A stretch of 64,000 bases of DNA from CBDBND01 sp965262665 (GCA_965262665.1 CBDHFR010000004.1:3224001-3288000); one strand, 5' to 3'. Counted from the first letter of the stretch, positions 45,544 through 54,591 are shown. Made by a program: numbers and translations. Notes: generated from the letters alone by a model not told the origin.

Positions 45544-48510
45544 GTGGGTAGTTCTTCCCGAGAAGTGGCCGGCCCGGGAACCTGCTTCAGCGTGAAGCGG
45601 ACCGGACTGGCGTCGCTTCTGTTCGCCCTGTTCCGTCCGGGGGAGGCCAGGGCGGCGACGGTGAACTCGGACAGCGTCAAGCTCGCGTTCGGGTCGCGCT
45701 CGAAAGAGATCGCTCTGCGCGATATCGAAGCGGTTCGGCTGAACGCGGGCCAGCGCTGGGGCGGCGTTAGGCTGGGCCATGAAACGGCCGGGGCGACCGT
45801 GTCGGGGCTCGCCCGAAGCGAAGCGAACGCGCTGGCCGGGGTAATAGAGACGGCAAGGGTCGACTGGTGGCGCGGCCAACTGGCACCGCAGTTTGGCGCA
45901 CTTCGCTCCGTCAACGGCCGGCTGGCCAGCCTTGCCGATCCTCCTGGGTACGTGCATTCGGACGCCATCCGCGACCTCGTGCAGGACGCGCAGGCTGCGG
46001 CCGGTGGCTTGGTCGGACACTGGCCGGATGCCCTGTCCGATACCCTGGAAATCCGGTTGCTGAGGGGCATCCTGGAGTTCCTGGAAACGCCCGGCGATGC
46101 CAAGTCGAAGGCCAACGAAGCGTTCGTCTCAAATGAGCTGCTCCAATCGCGCGAGCTGTTCGACCGGATCGAGGCCAGGCCGCTGACGGACGAACAGCGC
46201 AAGGCGGTGGTCGTTGACGAGAGGCGCAACCTGGTGGTCGCCGCGGCGGGTAGCGGCAAGACTTCCGTCATCGTGGCGAAGGCGGGATGGTTGGTCCGGC
46301 GGGGATATCGGAAGCCGTCGGAGCTCTTGCTGCTCGCCTTTGCGCGGGACGCCCGTAACGAGATGGAGGAGCGCGTCCGCAAGCGGCTTGGCGCCGCTAC
46401 CGCCCGCTGCATAACGGTTCGGACCTTCCACAGCCTTGGCATGGCGATCATCGGCGACGCCGAAGGCAAGCGTCCCGCACTGGCCCGGTCAGCGGAAAAC
46501 AACCGGGCGCTGTTCGACCTGCTCAAGGGCATCGTCGCCGACCTGCTGGCCGACGGCGCGCTTTCCGAAACCGTGCTAGAGTGGTTTCAGGACCAGTTCG
46601 CGCCCTACCGGAGCGAGCACGAGTTCCCAAACTGGGGCGCGTACTGGAACTACATCCGCCGAAACGACATCCGTTCGCTGAAAGGGGACGAGGTCAAGAG
46701 TTACGAGGAATGCGAGATCGCGAATTTCCTCTATCTCAACGACATTGCCTACGAATACGAAGCGCCCTACGAGTACGAGACGGCAACGGCCGAGAAGCGC
46801 CAATACAAGCCTGACTTCTTTCTCCCAGACCATGGCCTCTACATCGAGCATTTCGGGCTCGATGCTGCGGGAAATACGGCGCCGTTCGTCGACCGGGAGA
46901 AATATCTCGAGGAGATGGCGTGGAAGCGCCAGGTCCATGCCGAACGGGGCACCGTTCTGATCGAGACTTTCACGCGCGAACGCGACGAAGGCCGATTGAT
47001 CCGGAATCTTGAGGAGAAGCTGGCGGCGCATGGCGTGGAGCGAAGTCCGCTTCCGCGCGAACGGGTGTTCGCGCTACTCGAAGACCAGGGGCGGATCGAC
47101 CCCTTCATCCGCCTCCTGGCGACCTTCCTGCAGCACTTCAAGGGCAGCCGGCTTTCTCTGGAGGAGGTCGCCCGACGGACCCCATCCCTCGACGACGAGG
47201 GACGGGCGGAGGCGTTTCTGACGGTATTCGGGCCGATCTTCGAGGGCTACCAGGAAACATTGGCCCGCGCCGGAGAGATCGACTTCCACGACATGATCAC
47301 GCGGGCCACCGATCACGTGGAGGCCGGGCGCTACCGCAGCCCGTTCGGCTACATCCTGGTCGACGAGTTCCAGGACATCTCGCCGGCCCGGGCTCGGCTG
47401 TTGAAGGCGCTGCTCGACAGCGCTCCGGGGGCACAGCTGTTTGCGGTCGGGGACGACTGGCAGGCGATCTACCGGTTCGGCGGTTCGGACATCGCCGTTA
47501 TGCGGGAATTCGGGGACCGGTTCGGCGCATTCGAACGCATCGACCTGGAAACCACGTTCCGGTGTGCAGACCGCATCTCCGCGGTCGCTACCGACTTCGT
47601 GCTGCGCAATCCAGCGCAGATCCGGAAGTCGGTCCGCTCGACGCGCAAGTCCGACTGGCCGGCGGTACATGTGGGACTACCGGGCGACGAAGGCCTCTCG
47701 CTGCTGAAGGAAGCGCTCGACCGGATCGCCGCGGATGCCGGCCGACACGACGGAACGTCGGAGGTGCTGCTGCTGGGCCGTTACCGGCATTTGCAGCCCC
47801 TGAACCTCGGCAGCTTGCCGAATCAGTATCCGGGCCTGCGTTTCACCTACATGACCGTGCATCGCGCCAAGGGGCTGGAAGCCGACTATGCCGTGGTGCT
47901 CGGCCTGTGCGCCGGTAAACACGGATTTCCGGTCGAGATCGCAGACGATCCGTTGCTCGACCTGGTGATGGCGGCGCCCGAGGCGCATCCCAATGCCGAG
48001 GAGCGGCGTCTGCTCTATGTCGCGCTGACCCGTGCGCGCCGTCAGGTGTTCCTGCTTGCCGAAGGCGGCCCTCCGTCTGCGTTCGTCACGGAATTGATCG
48101 ACGGCGGAAGCGACGTCACCGTGTTCGGTCGTCCGCCCGATGGCGATGTGGCGTGTCCGCAATGCCAGGAGGGACGCCTGGAACGCCGGGAAAACGCGCG
48201 CGACGGGAACATCTTCTACGGCTGCTCGAACTGGCCCTATTGTGAGCATACGGAGCGCCCGTGTCCGAAGTGCGGGGCCGGCCTGCCGGTCAGGTCCGAC
48301 GGCGCGTTCCGCTGCCGCGAGTGCGGGGGGTCGATTGAGGGGTGTCCGGTCTGCGGCGGCTGGTTGGAAACTAGGATGGGTCGGTTCGGCCGGTTTCTGG
48401 GCTGCTCGAATTACCCGGAGTGCGACCACACGCGCAATCTGCAGCGAGCTCGGAACGGCCCTGAAAAACCCGCGAATAGGCCCCGAACCGGGCGGCATAG
48501 TCGGCGCTGA
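45544..48510 (+). CDS. Helicase IV-like UvrD-family DNA helicase with C-terminal zinc ribbons
   Basis: A 988-residue SF1A helicase. Walker A is VVAAAGSGKTSVIVAKAG near residue 235; EATERRQ-type sequence REYKPDFFLP is replaced by RQYKPDFFLPDHGLYIEHFG near residue 425, the helicase-IV-specific insert that resembles a nuclease-like D/E motif. DEFQDISPARARLL is Walker B near residue 610, VGDDWQAIYRFGG is motif III/IV region, and YVALTRARRQVFLL is motif VI. The last 120 residues hold topoisomerase-type zinc ribbons (CPQCQEGRLERREN, CSNWPYCEHT, CPVCGGWLETRMGRFG). The start is a GTG at 45544; a later GTG at 45592 is possible. It is high-GC and alone, as island cargo. Confidence 0.88.
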   Translation: MGSSSREVAGPGTCFSVKRTGLASLLFALFRPGEARAATVNSDSVKLAFGSRSKEIALRDIEAVRLNAGQRWGGVRLGHETAGATVSGLARSEANALAGVIETARVDWWRGQLAPQFGALRSVNGRLASLADPPGYVHSDAIRDLVQDAQAAAGGLVGHWPDALSDTLEIRLLRGILEFLETPGDAKSKANEAFVSNELLQSRELFDRIEARPLTDEQRKAVVVDERRNLVVAAAGSGKTSVIVAKAGWLVRRGYRKPSELLLLAFARDARNEMEERVRKRLGAATARCITVRTFHSLGMAIIGDAEGKRPALARSAENNRALFDLLKGIVADLLADGALSETVLEWFQDQFAPYRSEHEFPNWGAYWNYIRRNDIRSLKGDEVKSYEECEIANFLYLNDIAYEYEAPYEYETATAEKRQYKPDFFLPDHGLYIEHFGLDAAGNTAPFVDREKYLEEMAWKRQVHAERGTVLIETFTRERDEGRLIRNLEEKLAAHGVERSPLPRERVFALLEDQGRIDPFIRLLATFLQHFKGSRLSLEEVARRTPSLDDEGRAEAFLTVFGPIFEGYQETLARAGEIDFHDMITRATDHVEAGRYRSPFGYILVDEFQDISPARARLLKALLDSAPGAQLFAVGDDWQAIYRFGGSDIAVMREFGDRFGAFERIDLETTFRCADRISAVATDFVLRNPAQIRKSVRSTRKSDWPAVHVGLPGDEGLSLLKEALDRIAADAGRHDGTSEVLLLGRYRHLQPLNLGSLPNQYPGLRFTYMTVHRAKGLEADYAVVLGLCAGKHGFPVEIADDPLLDLVMAAPEAHPNAEERRLLYVALTRARRQVFLLAEGGPPSAFVTELIDGGSDVTVFGRPPDGDVACPQCQEGRLERRENARDGNIFYGCSNWPYCEHTERPCPKCGAGLPVRSDGAFRCRECGGSIEGCPVCGGWLETRMGRFGRFLGCSNYPECDHTRNLQRARNGPEKPANRPRTGRHSRR

Positions 48511-48556
48511 GCTACCGGCTGGCCCAAAGCAGGAAGAAACTGCTCAAGAAAAACCT

Positions 48557-48592
48557 CTTCCTTCCGAAAACCTCATCCACTGACGATTTTCG
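48557..48592. repeat. MITE-like palindrome, left half
   Basis: CTTCCTTCCGAAAACCTCAT followed by CCACTGACGATTTTCGG, the left arm joined to an abbreviated right arm. It ends the helicase cargo block. Confidence 0.6.
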
Positions 48593-48672
48593 GGGGGTCA
48601 CTTCCATTGGTGGAGACAATCCTTGCGTTGATCTGGGTTACAGATGATCGACGTTTTTCACAAGCGAACCCC

Positions 48673-48868
48673 CTTCCCTGCAAATTCCCTGTTATTCCCT
48701 GATAGGGCTCAAAAAATTCCCTGATACCCGAAAAAATTTCCCTGTTCTTCTGAGTAGGGAATTTGATCAAAAAGTCCAGGGTTTATGCGGTATACAGATC
48801 GGTCAAAGAGCTGGAAAAGCCGCTAAAATGAAGATTTTCCCTGCTTTTTCCCTGTTTAACAGGGAATT
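48673..48868. repeat. Cluster of TTCCCTG repeats next to the element boundary
   Basis: TTCCCTG occurs about seven times on this strand (near 48674, 48685, 48695, 48717, 48738, 48838 and 48849), with the complement CAGGGAA at 48860. The spacing is irregular. It lies 35 bp before the direct repeat at 48903. Such arrays may bind a recombinase or an accessory factor. Confidence 0.6.
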
Positions 48869-48902
48869 CCACAGGAGAATGGTTCGCCGTCGACTGTGCA
48901 CA

Positions 48903-48919
48903 CAGCCAACCAGTCTTGC
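48903..48919. repeat. Attachment-site-like direct repeat, copy 2 (junction of elements A and B)
   Basis: CAGCCAACCAGTCTTGC is identical to 27839-27855. The sequence before it is unrelated to the tRNA body, so this is not a second tRNA. TAAACATTTCAAA again follows at +53, and the 3' end of a serine recombinase gene again lies about 250 bp beyond. Confidence 0.75.
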
Positions 48920-49165
48920 GCGAACCACGACAGAGTGTTTCTCTCCATGGAACTCTAAACATTTCAAAGACATGTAAGCGCATGTCGTCACTAAAAGCAC
49001 CGGATGACCATCGGATATTGGATGATCAGGCCCTCATCGGCCCGAGATTCTCCGCCCGCCCATTTTCCACTGACGTTTTTGATTCGGTGCGAGGGTCGAT
49101 TGACCCTTTCATGGAGCAAAAAAGGCCGCGGACGGCCTCATCGGCGCCGGCAAACGTAAGTCAAA

Positions 49166-50899
49166 CTATGGCGCGTCGAACCCCAGTACGCGGCGCTGGT
49201 CCGACCAGTCCAACGGCAGATTTTTTAACAGATCCGCGGACTTCAGATCAACGGGCTGGGTGCCGGCAAGGATGGACTCCGTGATGTCGGGCGCGAGGAA
49301 CGCGACCCTGATGACGTTACTGACGTAGGTTCGTGAACGTTTGAGTTGACCGCTGAGCTCATTGATGGAGACAACCCGACCCGAGTTGACGGCATCCAGC
49401 CAAGAGTGAGCATGCGCGACCAGTTTGATCAGCTTAGCGTTTGGCACAGGAGCCTTTCCGGCGAGATGATCCGGCACCAGCACCTTCTTCTCCCGGCCGC
49501 ATCGCCGGACCGATGCAACTGCGTTTAAGGTAACGATAGTGCTGTCTTCCGGCTCGGTGGCCAGAGTCCCAATCGAAGCGTTCTCCGAAATGTTCTCCCA
49601 GGACCGGCACTCCAGTACGGCGTCCAGCGCGGTTGCCGAAAGCTGTATTGCAAACCCGTTTACACCCAACTCGACCCGTTGAACTAACGCCCGGAACAGG
49701 TCCCGGGCCTTGGCATCGGTATGGTCGGGCAGGGCACCGGCAAGCCCCCCGCCCGCCAGCTCAAGACCGTGCGCCAGCTTTTCCTTCAGGGCCGGATCAG
49801 TGACATGACTGAGGATGCCGGTAGGGTTTGTGATCGCCCGGCAAAGGACGCCAACAATCTGCCGTTCCAAGTCATGAGCTGGCACCCGTGTCACAGACCC
49901 TTTGTCTTGCTCGCGATGCTGGTTGAGGGCCTGACTTACATAATAGCGGTAGCGTTTGCCTTTCTTGTTGGCATGGGAAGGGCTCATGTGATTACCACGG
50001 TCGTCGAACAACAGACCCCTGAGCAGGCTCGGCTCCTTGTGGGCGATGCCTTTCTCATGGTGTGCGGCTTTCTCTCTTAAGGAAGCCTGGACGTGTTCCC
50101 ATGTGTCCGGGGCGATGATGGGCCTATGCTCGCCGGGATAGACCATGCCCTTGTGGACCACGTCACCCGCGTAAAGCCGGTTTTTCAGGATGTAATAGAG
50201 GGCGCCCCGCTTGAAGGGCTTGCCGCCGTGGGTCCGTTTGGAGCCGCTGGTCCAGTGCTTGGAGCGGTAACCGTCCCGGTCCAGGTCTTCCTTGAGAGCC
50301 TTGACGCTGCCCAACACCAGATAGCGGGCAAAGATATGTCTGACCACCTTGGCTTCGCCTTCATTGACAATGAGCTTGCGCTCGGCGATGTCGTAGCCGA
50401 GCGGCGGATGGCCACCCATCCACATGCCTTTCTTACGCGACGCTTTGAACTTGTCCCGAATGCGCTCGCCCGTGACTTCCCGCTCGAACTGGGCAAAGGA
50501 CAGGAGCACGTTGAGGGTCAGGCGCCCCATGGAGGTGGTGGTGTTGAACTGCTGGGTGACCGATACGAACGACACGCCATGTCCATCGAACAGATCCACC
50601 AGCTTGGCGAAGTCGGACAGCGACCGGGTCAGGCGGTCGACCTTGTAAACCACCACGACGTTGACCCGGTCCGAGGTGATGTCGTCCAACAACCGCTTCA
50701 AGGCGGGCCGCTCGGTGTTCCCTCCCGAGAAGCCGCCATCATCGTACTTGTCGTTGATCAGGACCCAGCCCTCGTGCCGCTGGCTCTTGATATAGGCTTC
50801 AGCGGACTCCCTTTGGGCATCGAGGGAGTTGAAGGCCTGCTCCAATCCGTTTTCCGACGACTTGCGGGTATAGACGGCGCATTTGAGTTTGGCAGTCAT
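49166..50899 (-). CDS. Large serine recombinase (integrase of element B)
   Basis: A 577-residue recombinase starting at 50899 (MTAKLKCAVYTRKSSENGLE). The catalytic Ser is in YTRKS, followed by VNVVVVYKVDRLTRSLSDF. The central recombinase domain and GLLFDDRGNHMSPSHANKKG are nearly the same as in the recombinase at 28102, while the C-terminal 200 residues differ, which may mean different att specificity. The paired gene order with DUF2924 is conserved. Confidence 0.9.
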   Translation of the reverse strand: MTAKLKCAVYTRKSSENGLEQAFNSLDAQRESAEAYIKSQRHEGWVLINDKYDDGGFSGGNTERPALKRLLDDITSDRVNVVVVYKVDRLTRSLSDFAKLVDLFDGHGVSFVSVTQQFNTTTSMGRLTLNVLLSFAQFEREVTGERIRDKFKASRKKGMWMGGHPPLGYDIAERKLIVNEGEAKVVRHIFARYLVLGSVKALKEDLDRDGYRSKHWTSGSKRTHGGKPFKRGALYYILKNRLYAGDVVHKGMVYPGEHRPIIAPDTWEHVQASLREKAAHHEKGIAHKEPSLLRGLLFDDRGNHMSPSHANKKGKRYRYYVSQALNQHREQDKGSVTRVPAHDLERQIVGVLCRAITNPTGILSHVTDPALKEKLAHGLELAGGGLAGALPDHTDAKARDLFRALVQRVELGVNGFAIQLSATALDAVLECRSWENISENASIGTLATEPEDSTIVTLNAVASVRRCGREKKVLVPDHLAGKAPVPNAKLIKLVAHAHSWLDAVNSGRVVSINELSGQLKRSRTYVSNVIRVAFLAPDITESILAGTQPVDLKSADLLKNLPLDWSDQRRVLGFDAP

Positions 50900-50900
50900 G

Positions 50901-51347
50901 TCAGGCCGCCTTGGTGCCGGGCCGGCACAGTCCGAAGAAGACGGGACCGGACCAGCGGGTCCCTGTGATCTCGCGGGCGACCTTGGACAGGCTGTCATAG
51001 ACCTTACCGTCATAGGCGAAGCCCGTTTCCAGAACCGTCACTTCGTGTTTTCTGTTGTGCCATTGGCGCACCAGTTTGGTGCCGGGCTTGGCGAACGGCA
51101 CGGGCACGAGATCGGTGTTGGGAGACCGATCCAGTGTCTTTGCCATCTGCCGTAGCCGCCGTTGCGTTGACGGTCTAAGGCCGCCGAAGTGGTCTTCCTG
51201 GGTCTTGTAGGTCAGGGCGCGGAGCAGGAAATCCCGGCTTGCCCCCTTGGGAGCCGGGGAGCGGAACACTTGACCCCAGCATTTGCGCAGCTCGGTCGGG
51301 CTGAGGTGCTCAAACGCCTTTAGCCGGGTTTCAATTGCCGTCGCCAT
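50901..51347 (-). CDS. DUF2924 family protein
   Basis: A 148-residue paralogue of the protein at 29820-30272: MATAIETRLKAFEHLSPTEL, then FLLRALTYKTQEDHFGGLRP and VRQWHNRKHEVTVLETGFAY. Its stop lies one base before the recombinase ATG. The ATG at 51347 matches the family start. Confidence 0.8.
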   Translation of the reverse strand: MATAIETRLKAFEHLSPTELRKCWGQVFRSPAPKGASRDFLLRALTYKTQEDHFGGLRPSTQRRLRQMAKTLDRSPNTDLVPVPFAKPGTKLVRQWHNRKHEVTVLETGFAYDGKVYDSLSKVAREITGTRWSGPVFFGLCRPGTKAA

Positions 51348-51403
51348 GGCCGGCCTCCTCTCCCCACCACACATGCTTCCCTGGGCCGTAAAGTCCAGTC
51401 CAA

Positions 51404-51604
51404 TCAGCCTGGGTTTTCGGGCGTTTCTGAGGACGTTTCAGGGTGAGAGCCCGTAATTACACGGAGAGCTTTCGCCACGTCGAGGGCGTTGGCTATTGAC
51501 CTATGGAGGCCCCGGCCGAGGTTACCCAGTGCGGCGTGGGCGTTCCCCCTATTGTAGTGCAGCACGCTCAGCGTCTCCTCGATGAACCCCTGCTCAAAGA
51601 CCAC
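51404..51604 (-). CDS. Small helical protein of the recombinase module, copy 2
   Basis: 66 residues. The second half (LGRGLHRSIANALDVAKALR, then PETSSETPENPG) matches the copies at 30329 and 55014; the first half is unrelated. The N-terminus was probably replaced by recombination with the adjacent integrase remnant, so it may be non-functional. Confidence 0.55.
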   Translation of the reverse strand: MVFEQGFIEETLSVLHYNRGNAHAALGNLGRGLHRSIANALDVAKALRVITGSHPETSSETPENPG

Positions 51605-51674
51605 ATTTAATTGAGGCAGCGGTCCACCGCTTCTGCTGATCGCTTCGGTGTAAGCCTCGACCGCCTCTGGGTAT

Positions 51675-51873
51675 GCGCCGGTTCATACTGCCTGCCGTTG
51701 TGCGCTTCCTGCTCTACACAGGCGCGCGCAAGTCCGCGGCGCTGCGGCTCAGGTGGGAGCACGTCCACGGCGAGCCAGCGCGACCAACCGCTACGTTAAT
51801 CTCGACGACGCGACACTGAGCCAGGCCCCCGAGCGGGTAGGGCTGGCGGTGGAACAGAGGCTATGGCATTCGT
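51675..51873 (+). pseudogene. Tyrosine integrase remnant
   Basis: One frame reads LPAVVRFLLYTGARKSAALR, then LRWEHVHGE, the region around the first catalytic Arg of phage integrases. A second frame just after it reads NRYVNLDDATLSQAPERVGL, then AVEQRLWHS and a stop, like the very end of an integrase. The middle is deleted. Confidence 0.6.
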
Positions 51874-51920
51874 GACCAGTGTGGACCAACTATGCTGTAG
51901 CGACCATTGGAGAGGTTCTG

Positions 51921-52739
51921 GTGGCAAAAGGTAACGACGGAAACTACTTGCAGCATTGCATTGAAGTTGAGGCTGCAACACGCCTTGCACAAAGCGAACC
52001 CAATGGACGCCTCCACATCGCCTTAACGCACGGGATGAAACCGTTCGAGGAGTTTGAGAGACCTAACGGCGCTGCCAGTTCCATTCTCCGCGATTCGATA
52101 CGCGATGCTTCATGCGATAAGCCCCATCTTGATGAACCCGAGATTGTAACGGCGTATCGAAAGACGGCGGCGTCCAAAGCTCACTATCCGAACTCCGCAG
52201 AGTTACTGAAAGCAGTTATAGGGAGAGATAGGTTGTCCGGCGGTATTTCGGAAGAGAATGAGGGCAAGCATAAGGAACTCGCGAAAGCTTGGTCCGGTAC
52301 AGGACTCAAAGCGGTTCATTCATCCTGGCGGGAACAATTGGGTTCGGACGGTGCCTTGCGTTGTCCCGACGACCTCTGCAAGCCTTGGCTCTTTTCGATG
52401 GATCCAATGACCTATAGGGAAAACGGCTGCGAGGACGATGACAATCTATATCGCGCCGACAGCAGCCGGTTGGAAGACACGCTTAGACAGTATTTCGGAA
52501 GCGGACAGCCGGGAATCGCGTGTTTGTTCGTCTACAACATGGGTCTTCAGGGAAATAATCCTCAACAGCTGTTTTGGACATTCATGGATGATCTTGCGAG
52601 GCAGTCGGACGTGCACACCGGCTCGTATTGGGTCGCCCACAGAGGCGGAAATCTAAACTTGGCAGGCTTGTTGTTTTCAACTATCGAACTTTGCTTTGGA
52701 TTTGCTCCGCCTAACATCAAGTCGGGAAGAGGAAGGTAG
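51921..52739 (+). CDS. Unknown protein, possibly methyltransferase-like, paired with a GIY-YIG gene
   Basis: A 272-residue protein starting at GTG 51921 with GGAGAGG at 51909-51915. It begins MAKGNDGNYLQHCIEVEAAT, then RLHIALTHGMKPFEEFERPN; later pieces are PWLFSMDPMTYRENGCEDDD, GIACLFVYNMGLQGNNPQQL and NLNLAGLLFSTIELCFG. The GN-x-N/D-x-L-Q-H start and the DPM-x-Y strand recall RlmJ-type SAM-dependent methyltransferases, but this is a guess from pattern only. The next gene, 16 bp on, is GIY-YIG-like. Confidence 0.65.
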   Translation: MAKGNDGNYLQHCIEVEAATRLAQSEPNGRLHIALTHGMKPFEEFERPNGAASSILRDSIRDASCDKPHLDEPEIVTAYRKTAASKAHYPNSAELLKAVIGRDRLSGGISEENEGKHKELAKAWSGTGLKAVHSSWREQLGSDGALRCPDDLCKPWLFSMDPMTYRENGCEDDDNLYRADSSRLEDTLRQYFGSGQPGIACLFVYNMGLQGNNPQQLFWTFMDDLARQSDVHTGSYWVAHRGGNLNLAGLLFSTIELCFGFAPPNIKSGRGR

Positions 52740-52755
52740 TTTCGGTGAATGAGCC

Positions 52756-53097
52756 ATGATTGCATCGAGCAGATGGAGTCGTTGGTTGCCCTTCCCCGAC
52801 CCACGAAAGCGCGGGCACCTATCCGCCCCTTTCGGTCCAGGAGTGTATGAGCTGCGTAATCGAAAGACGGGGGAATCGGTACTGTTCGGTCGTAGCAAGA
52901 ACGTAGCTCAGAGGATGTCGTCACTCTTGCCCAAGCCGTTAGGAACGGGGACTAGGAAAAACAAGAAAAAGAGCGAATACGTCCTCAATCACCTTGCCGA
53001 TATCGACTACCGTACCAAGTCGTGTAATTCTGACACGCACGCAATCGAGGAGGAGCGCGCCCTGCGCCAGAGAAGCTGCTATATTTTCCAAAAGTAG
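52756..53097 (+). CDS. Small GIY-YIG nuclease-like protein
   Basis: A 113-residue protein. FGPGVYELRNRKTGESVLFG corresponds to GIY...YIG (here VYE and LFG), followed by SKNVAQRMSSLLP with the conserved Arg, and EEERALRQRSCYIF with the Glu of the metal site. It has the compact length of the UvrC-type GIY-YIG domain. It starts 16 bp after the unknown gene and is probably co-translated with it. A two-gene unit of this kind could be a defence or modification pair. Confidence 0.7.
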   Translation: MIASSRWSRWLPFPDPRKRGHLSAPFGPGVYELRNRKTGESVLFGRSKNVAQRMSSLLPKPLGTGTRKNKKKSEYVLNHLADIDYRTKSCNSDTHAIEEERALRQRSCYIFQK

Positions 53098-53154
53098 ATC
53101 ATGGTTAACTTCAGGAACTAAACCGGGAGCTTGCCTTACGTGAGTTAGTCGCGA

Positions 53155-53412
53155 TGTGATCTGACACCGCTCCCTTCCCAGCGAGCTGGAATGGGAACGG
53201 CGCATCTCTTGATGGAGATGGTGGTTGTCCGTTTTGATGGTGGTGCACACCAACCACAAAACGAGGACACCACGATGTTGAATACTACCGACAAGATCAT
53301 CAAACACAAAACTGGATTGCTGAATCTGGCCGAGGAACTGGGCAACGTGTCGAAGGCCTGCCAGGTCATGGGCATGTCGGGCGATAAAAGCCGTTGTGCA
53401 ATCGGCAGTTAG
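53155..53412 (+). pseudogene. IS481-family transposase start, truncated
   Basis: From ATG 53275 the frame reads MLNTTDKIIKHKTGLLNLAE, then ELGNVSKACQVMGMSGD, the usual start of IS481 transposases. It diverges after SGD and stops at 53412. The left terminus is probably at TGTGATCTGACACCGCTCCC (53155). Confidence 0.75.
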
Positions 53413-53817
53413 CCCGAGCGGCGTCTGAGCGGCAGCGCCCACCGCGCACTTGGGGAAACGGTTCGCGCACCGTTGCACGGCTTCCAAGCCGCACTTTAGG
53501 AAGCACGAGGTAACAATTCAATGCAGGAGGATGCGTGCGCGGGCAGGATCACTCACAGGGCCCACACCGTCGGCGGAGGTGCGGGCTGGCCCGTTGCCGC
53601 CATGCGGCAGCGGTCGCCGCACATGTTTGCTCAGCGCCGAACCGGGCGGTGCAGACGTTACCGCTCCGCAAAGCGGTTGGCGGTCATGACGAGACGGAGG
53701 GCACTTGCGGCGCACGGCGGGCGGTGCGAACTGCTACGCCCGTCGTGGAATGAGAATCGCACCGCCGCTGCCAGACCAACATTGCGACAACAGTCTGTCG
53801 CTGCATGGTCCGTATCG
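53413..53817. other. GC-rich stretch without a recognisable gene
   Basis: Reading frames are open on the + strand but have no family features and overlap the GIY-YIG gene antisense; I do not support them as genes. Confidence 0.4.
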
Positions 53818-54591
53818 TCAGTAGCCTTCGTAAAGAAAAGGGGTAGCCATACCTTTCTTTCGCATACGGTCGGGTATGCGTTTCCCCTCATACTGCCTCC
53901 GCGTTCTTGTGTCGGCTTTCCTTCCATTAAACTCCCACCGCTGTGGCTTTTCCGGCGGCGTCGGTGCCTTCTTCCATATGTCGGGAATATACACGCCTCG
54001 ACAAATTCCATCGATAACCGCCAGAACATAGTCCGCTTGGTCCGCCTTCTTCTTGCTTACTGTCCACGAGCTGCGGACGGCTTCGTAAATGCCATCGTGC
54101 TCTGCGATGCCGTCACGCGGCTCACACGTTTCTACTGTCGACCATTTTGTTTTGATGACCATGATTTTCCGACCCCGATCGAATTGTATTTCCAAGGTCC
54201 CGTATCGCTTGGCCAGCTCTTCGGCATTTGCGGGTCCATAGTCGTTCGAGCCTTCTCCGGCCACGATATTCGTTAGTCCCGGAAACGCGTCGATCAGCAC
54301 CGCTTCGGCTAGTTTGGCTTCTCCCGGCGACATGCCGTGACGATGGATTACATGTATCGGTTTCAAGCCAAGGCCCTTGATCTTCCGGATCGTTTCCAGC
54401 CGCAGATCTTCCTTCTTGTGATCGGCAGCCTTTAGTGATTGCTTGACGTGATCGAACACGCGGTTGGCTTGGCCCCGGCCAACGTAGAAAGTCGATCCGT
54501 CCCTAGGGTCGATCAGCCTGTAGACATATTCTTGAGTTGGCCATGCATGTCTGCGGTAAATTCGGTCATCATGTTCCTCTAATTTTGGCAC
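53818..54591 (-). CDS. GIY-YIG nuclease family protein (COG3680/LEM-3-like)
   Basis: A 257-residue protein. The N-terminal GIY-YIG domain reads EYVYRLIDPRDGSTFYVGRG, ANRVFDHVKQSLKAADHKKE and KLAEAVLIDAFPGLTN, in which the YVY/YVG pair, an Arg, a His and a Glu fit the LEM-3/Ankle1-type subfamily. The C-terminal 130 residues (WSTVETCEPRDGIAEHDGIY and WKKAPTPPEKPQRWEFNGRK) resemble nothing I recognise. It overlaps the integrase remnant upstream by 13 bp. Confidence 0.75.
   Translation of the reverse strand: MPKLEEHDDRIYRRHAWPTQEYVYRLIDPRDGSTFYVGRGQANRVFDHVKQSLKAADHKKEDLRLETIRKIKGLGLKPIHVIHRHGMSPGEAKLAEAVLIDAFPGLTNIVAGEGSNDYGPANAEELAKRYGTLEIQFDRGRKIMVIKTKWSTVETCEPRDGIAEHDGIYEAVRSSWTVSKKKADQADYVLAVIDGICRGVYIPDIWKKAPTPPEKPQRWEFNGRKADTRTRRQYEGKRIPDRMRKKGMATPFLYEGY

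Noticed and set aside
48673..48868. CRISPR array
   Set aside because: The repeats are only 7 bases, unevenly spaced and partly inverted. No other repeat-spacer pattern or cas gene was found in the window.
48895..48919. Second tRNA gene at the direct repeat
   Set aside because: Only the last six bases of the tRNA end are present; no acceptor, anticodon or T arm precedes it.
53521..54276. Open frame of 251 codons on the + strand
   Set aside because: It is antisense to the GIY-YIG gene at 53818-54591, which has clear domain features. The + frame has none.
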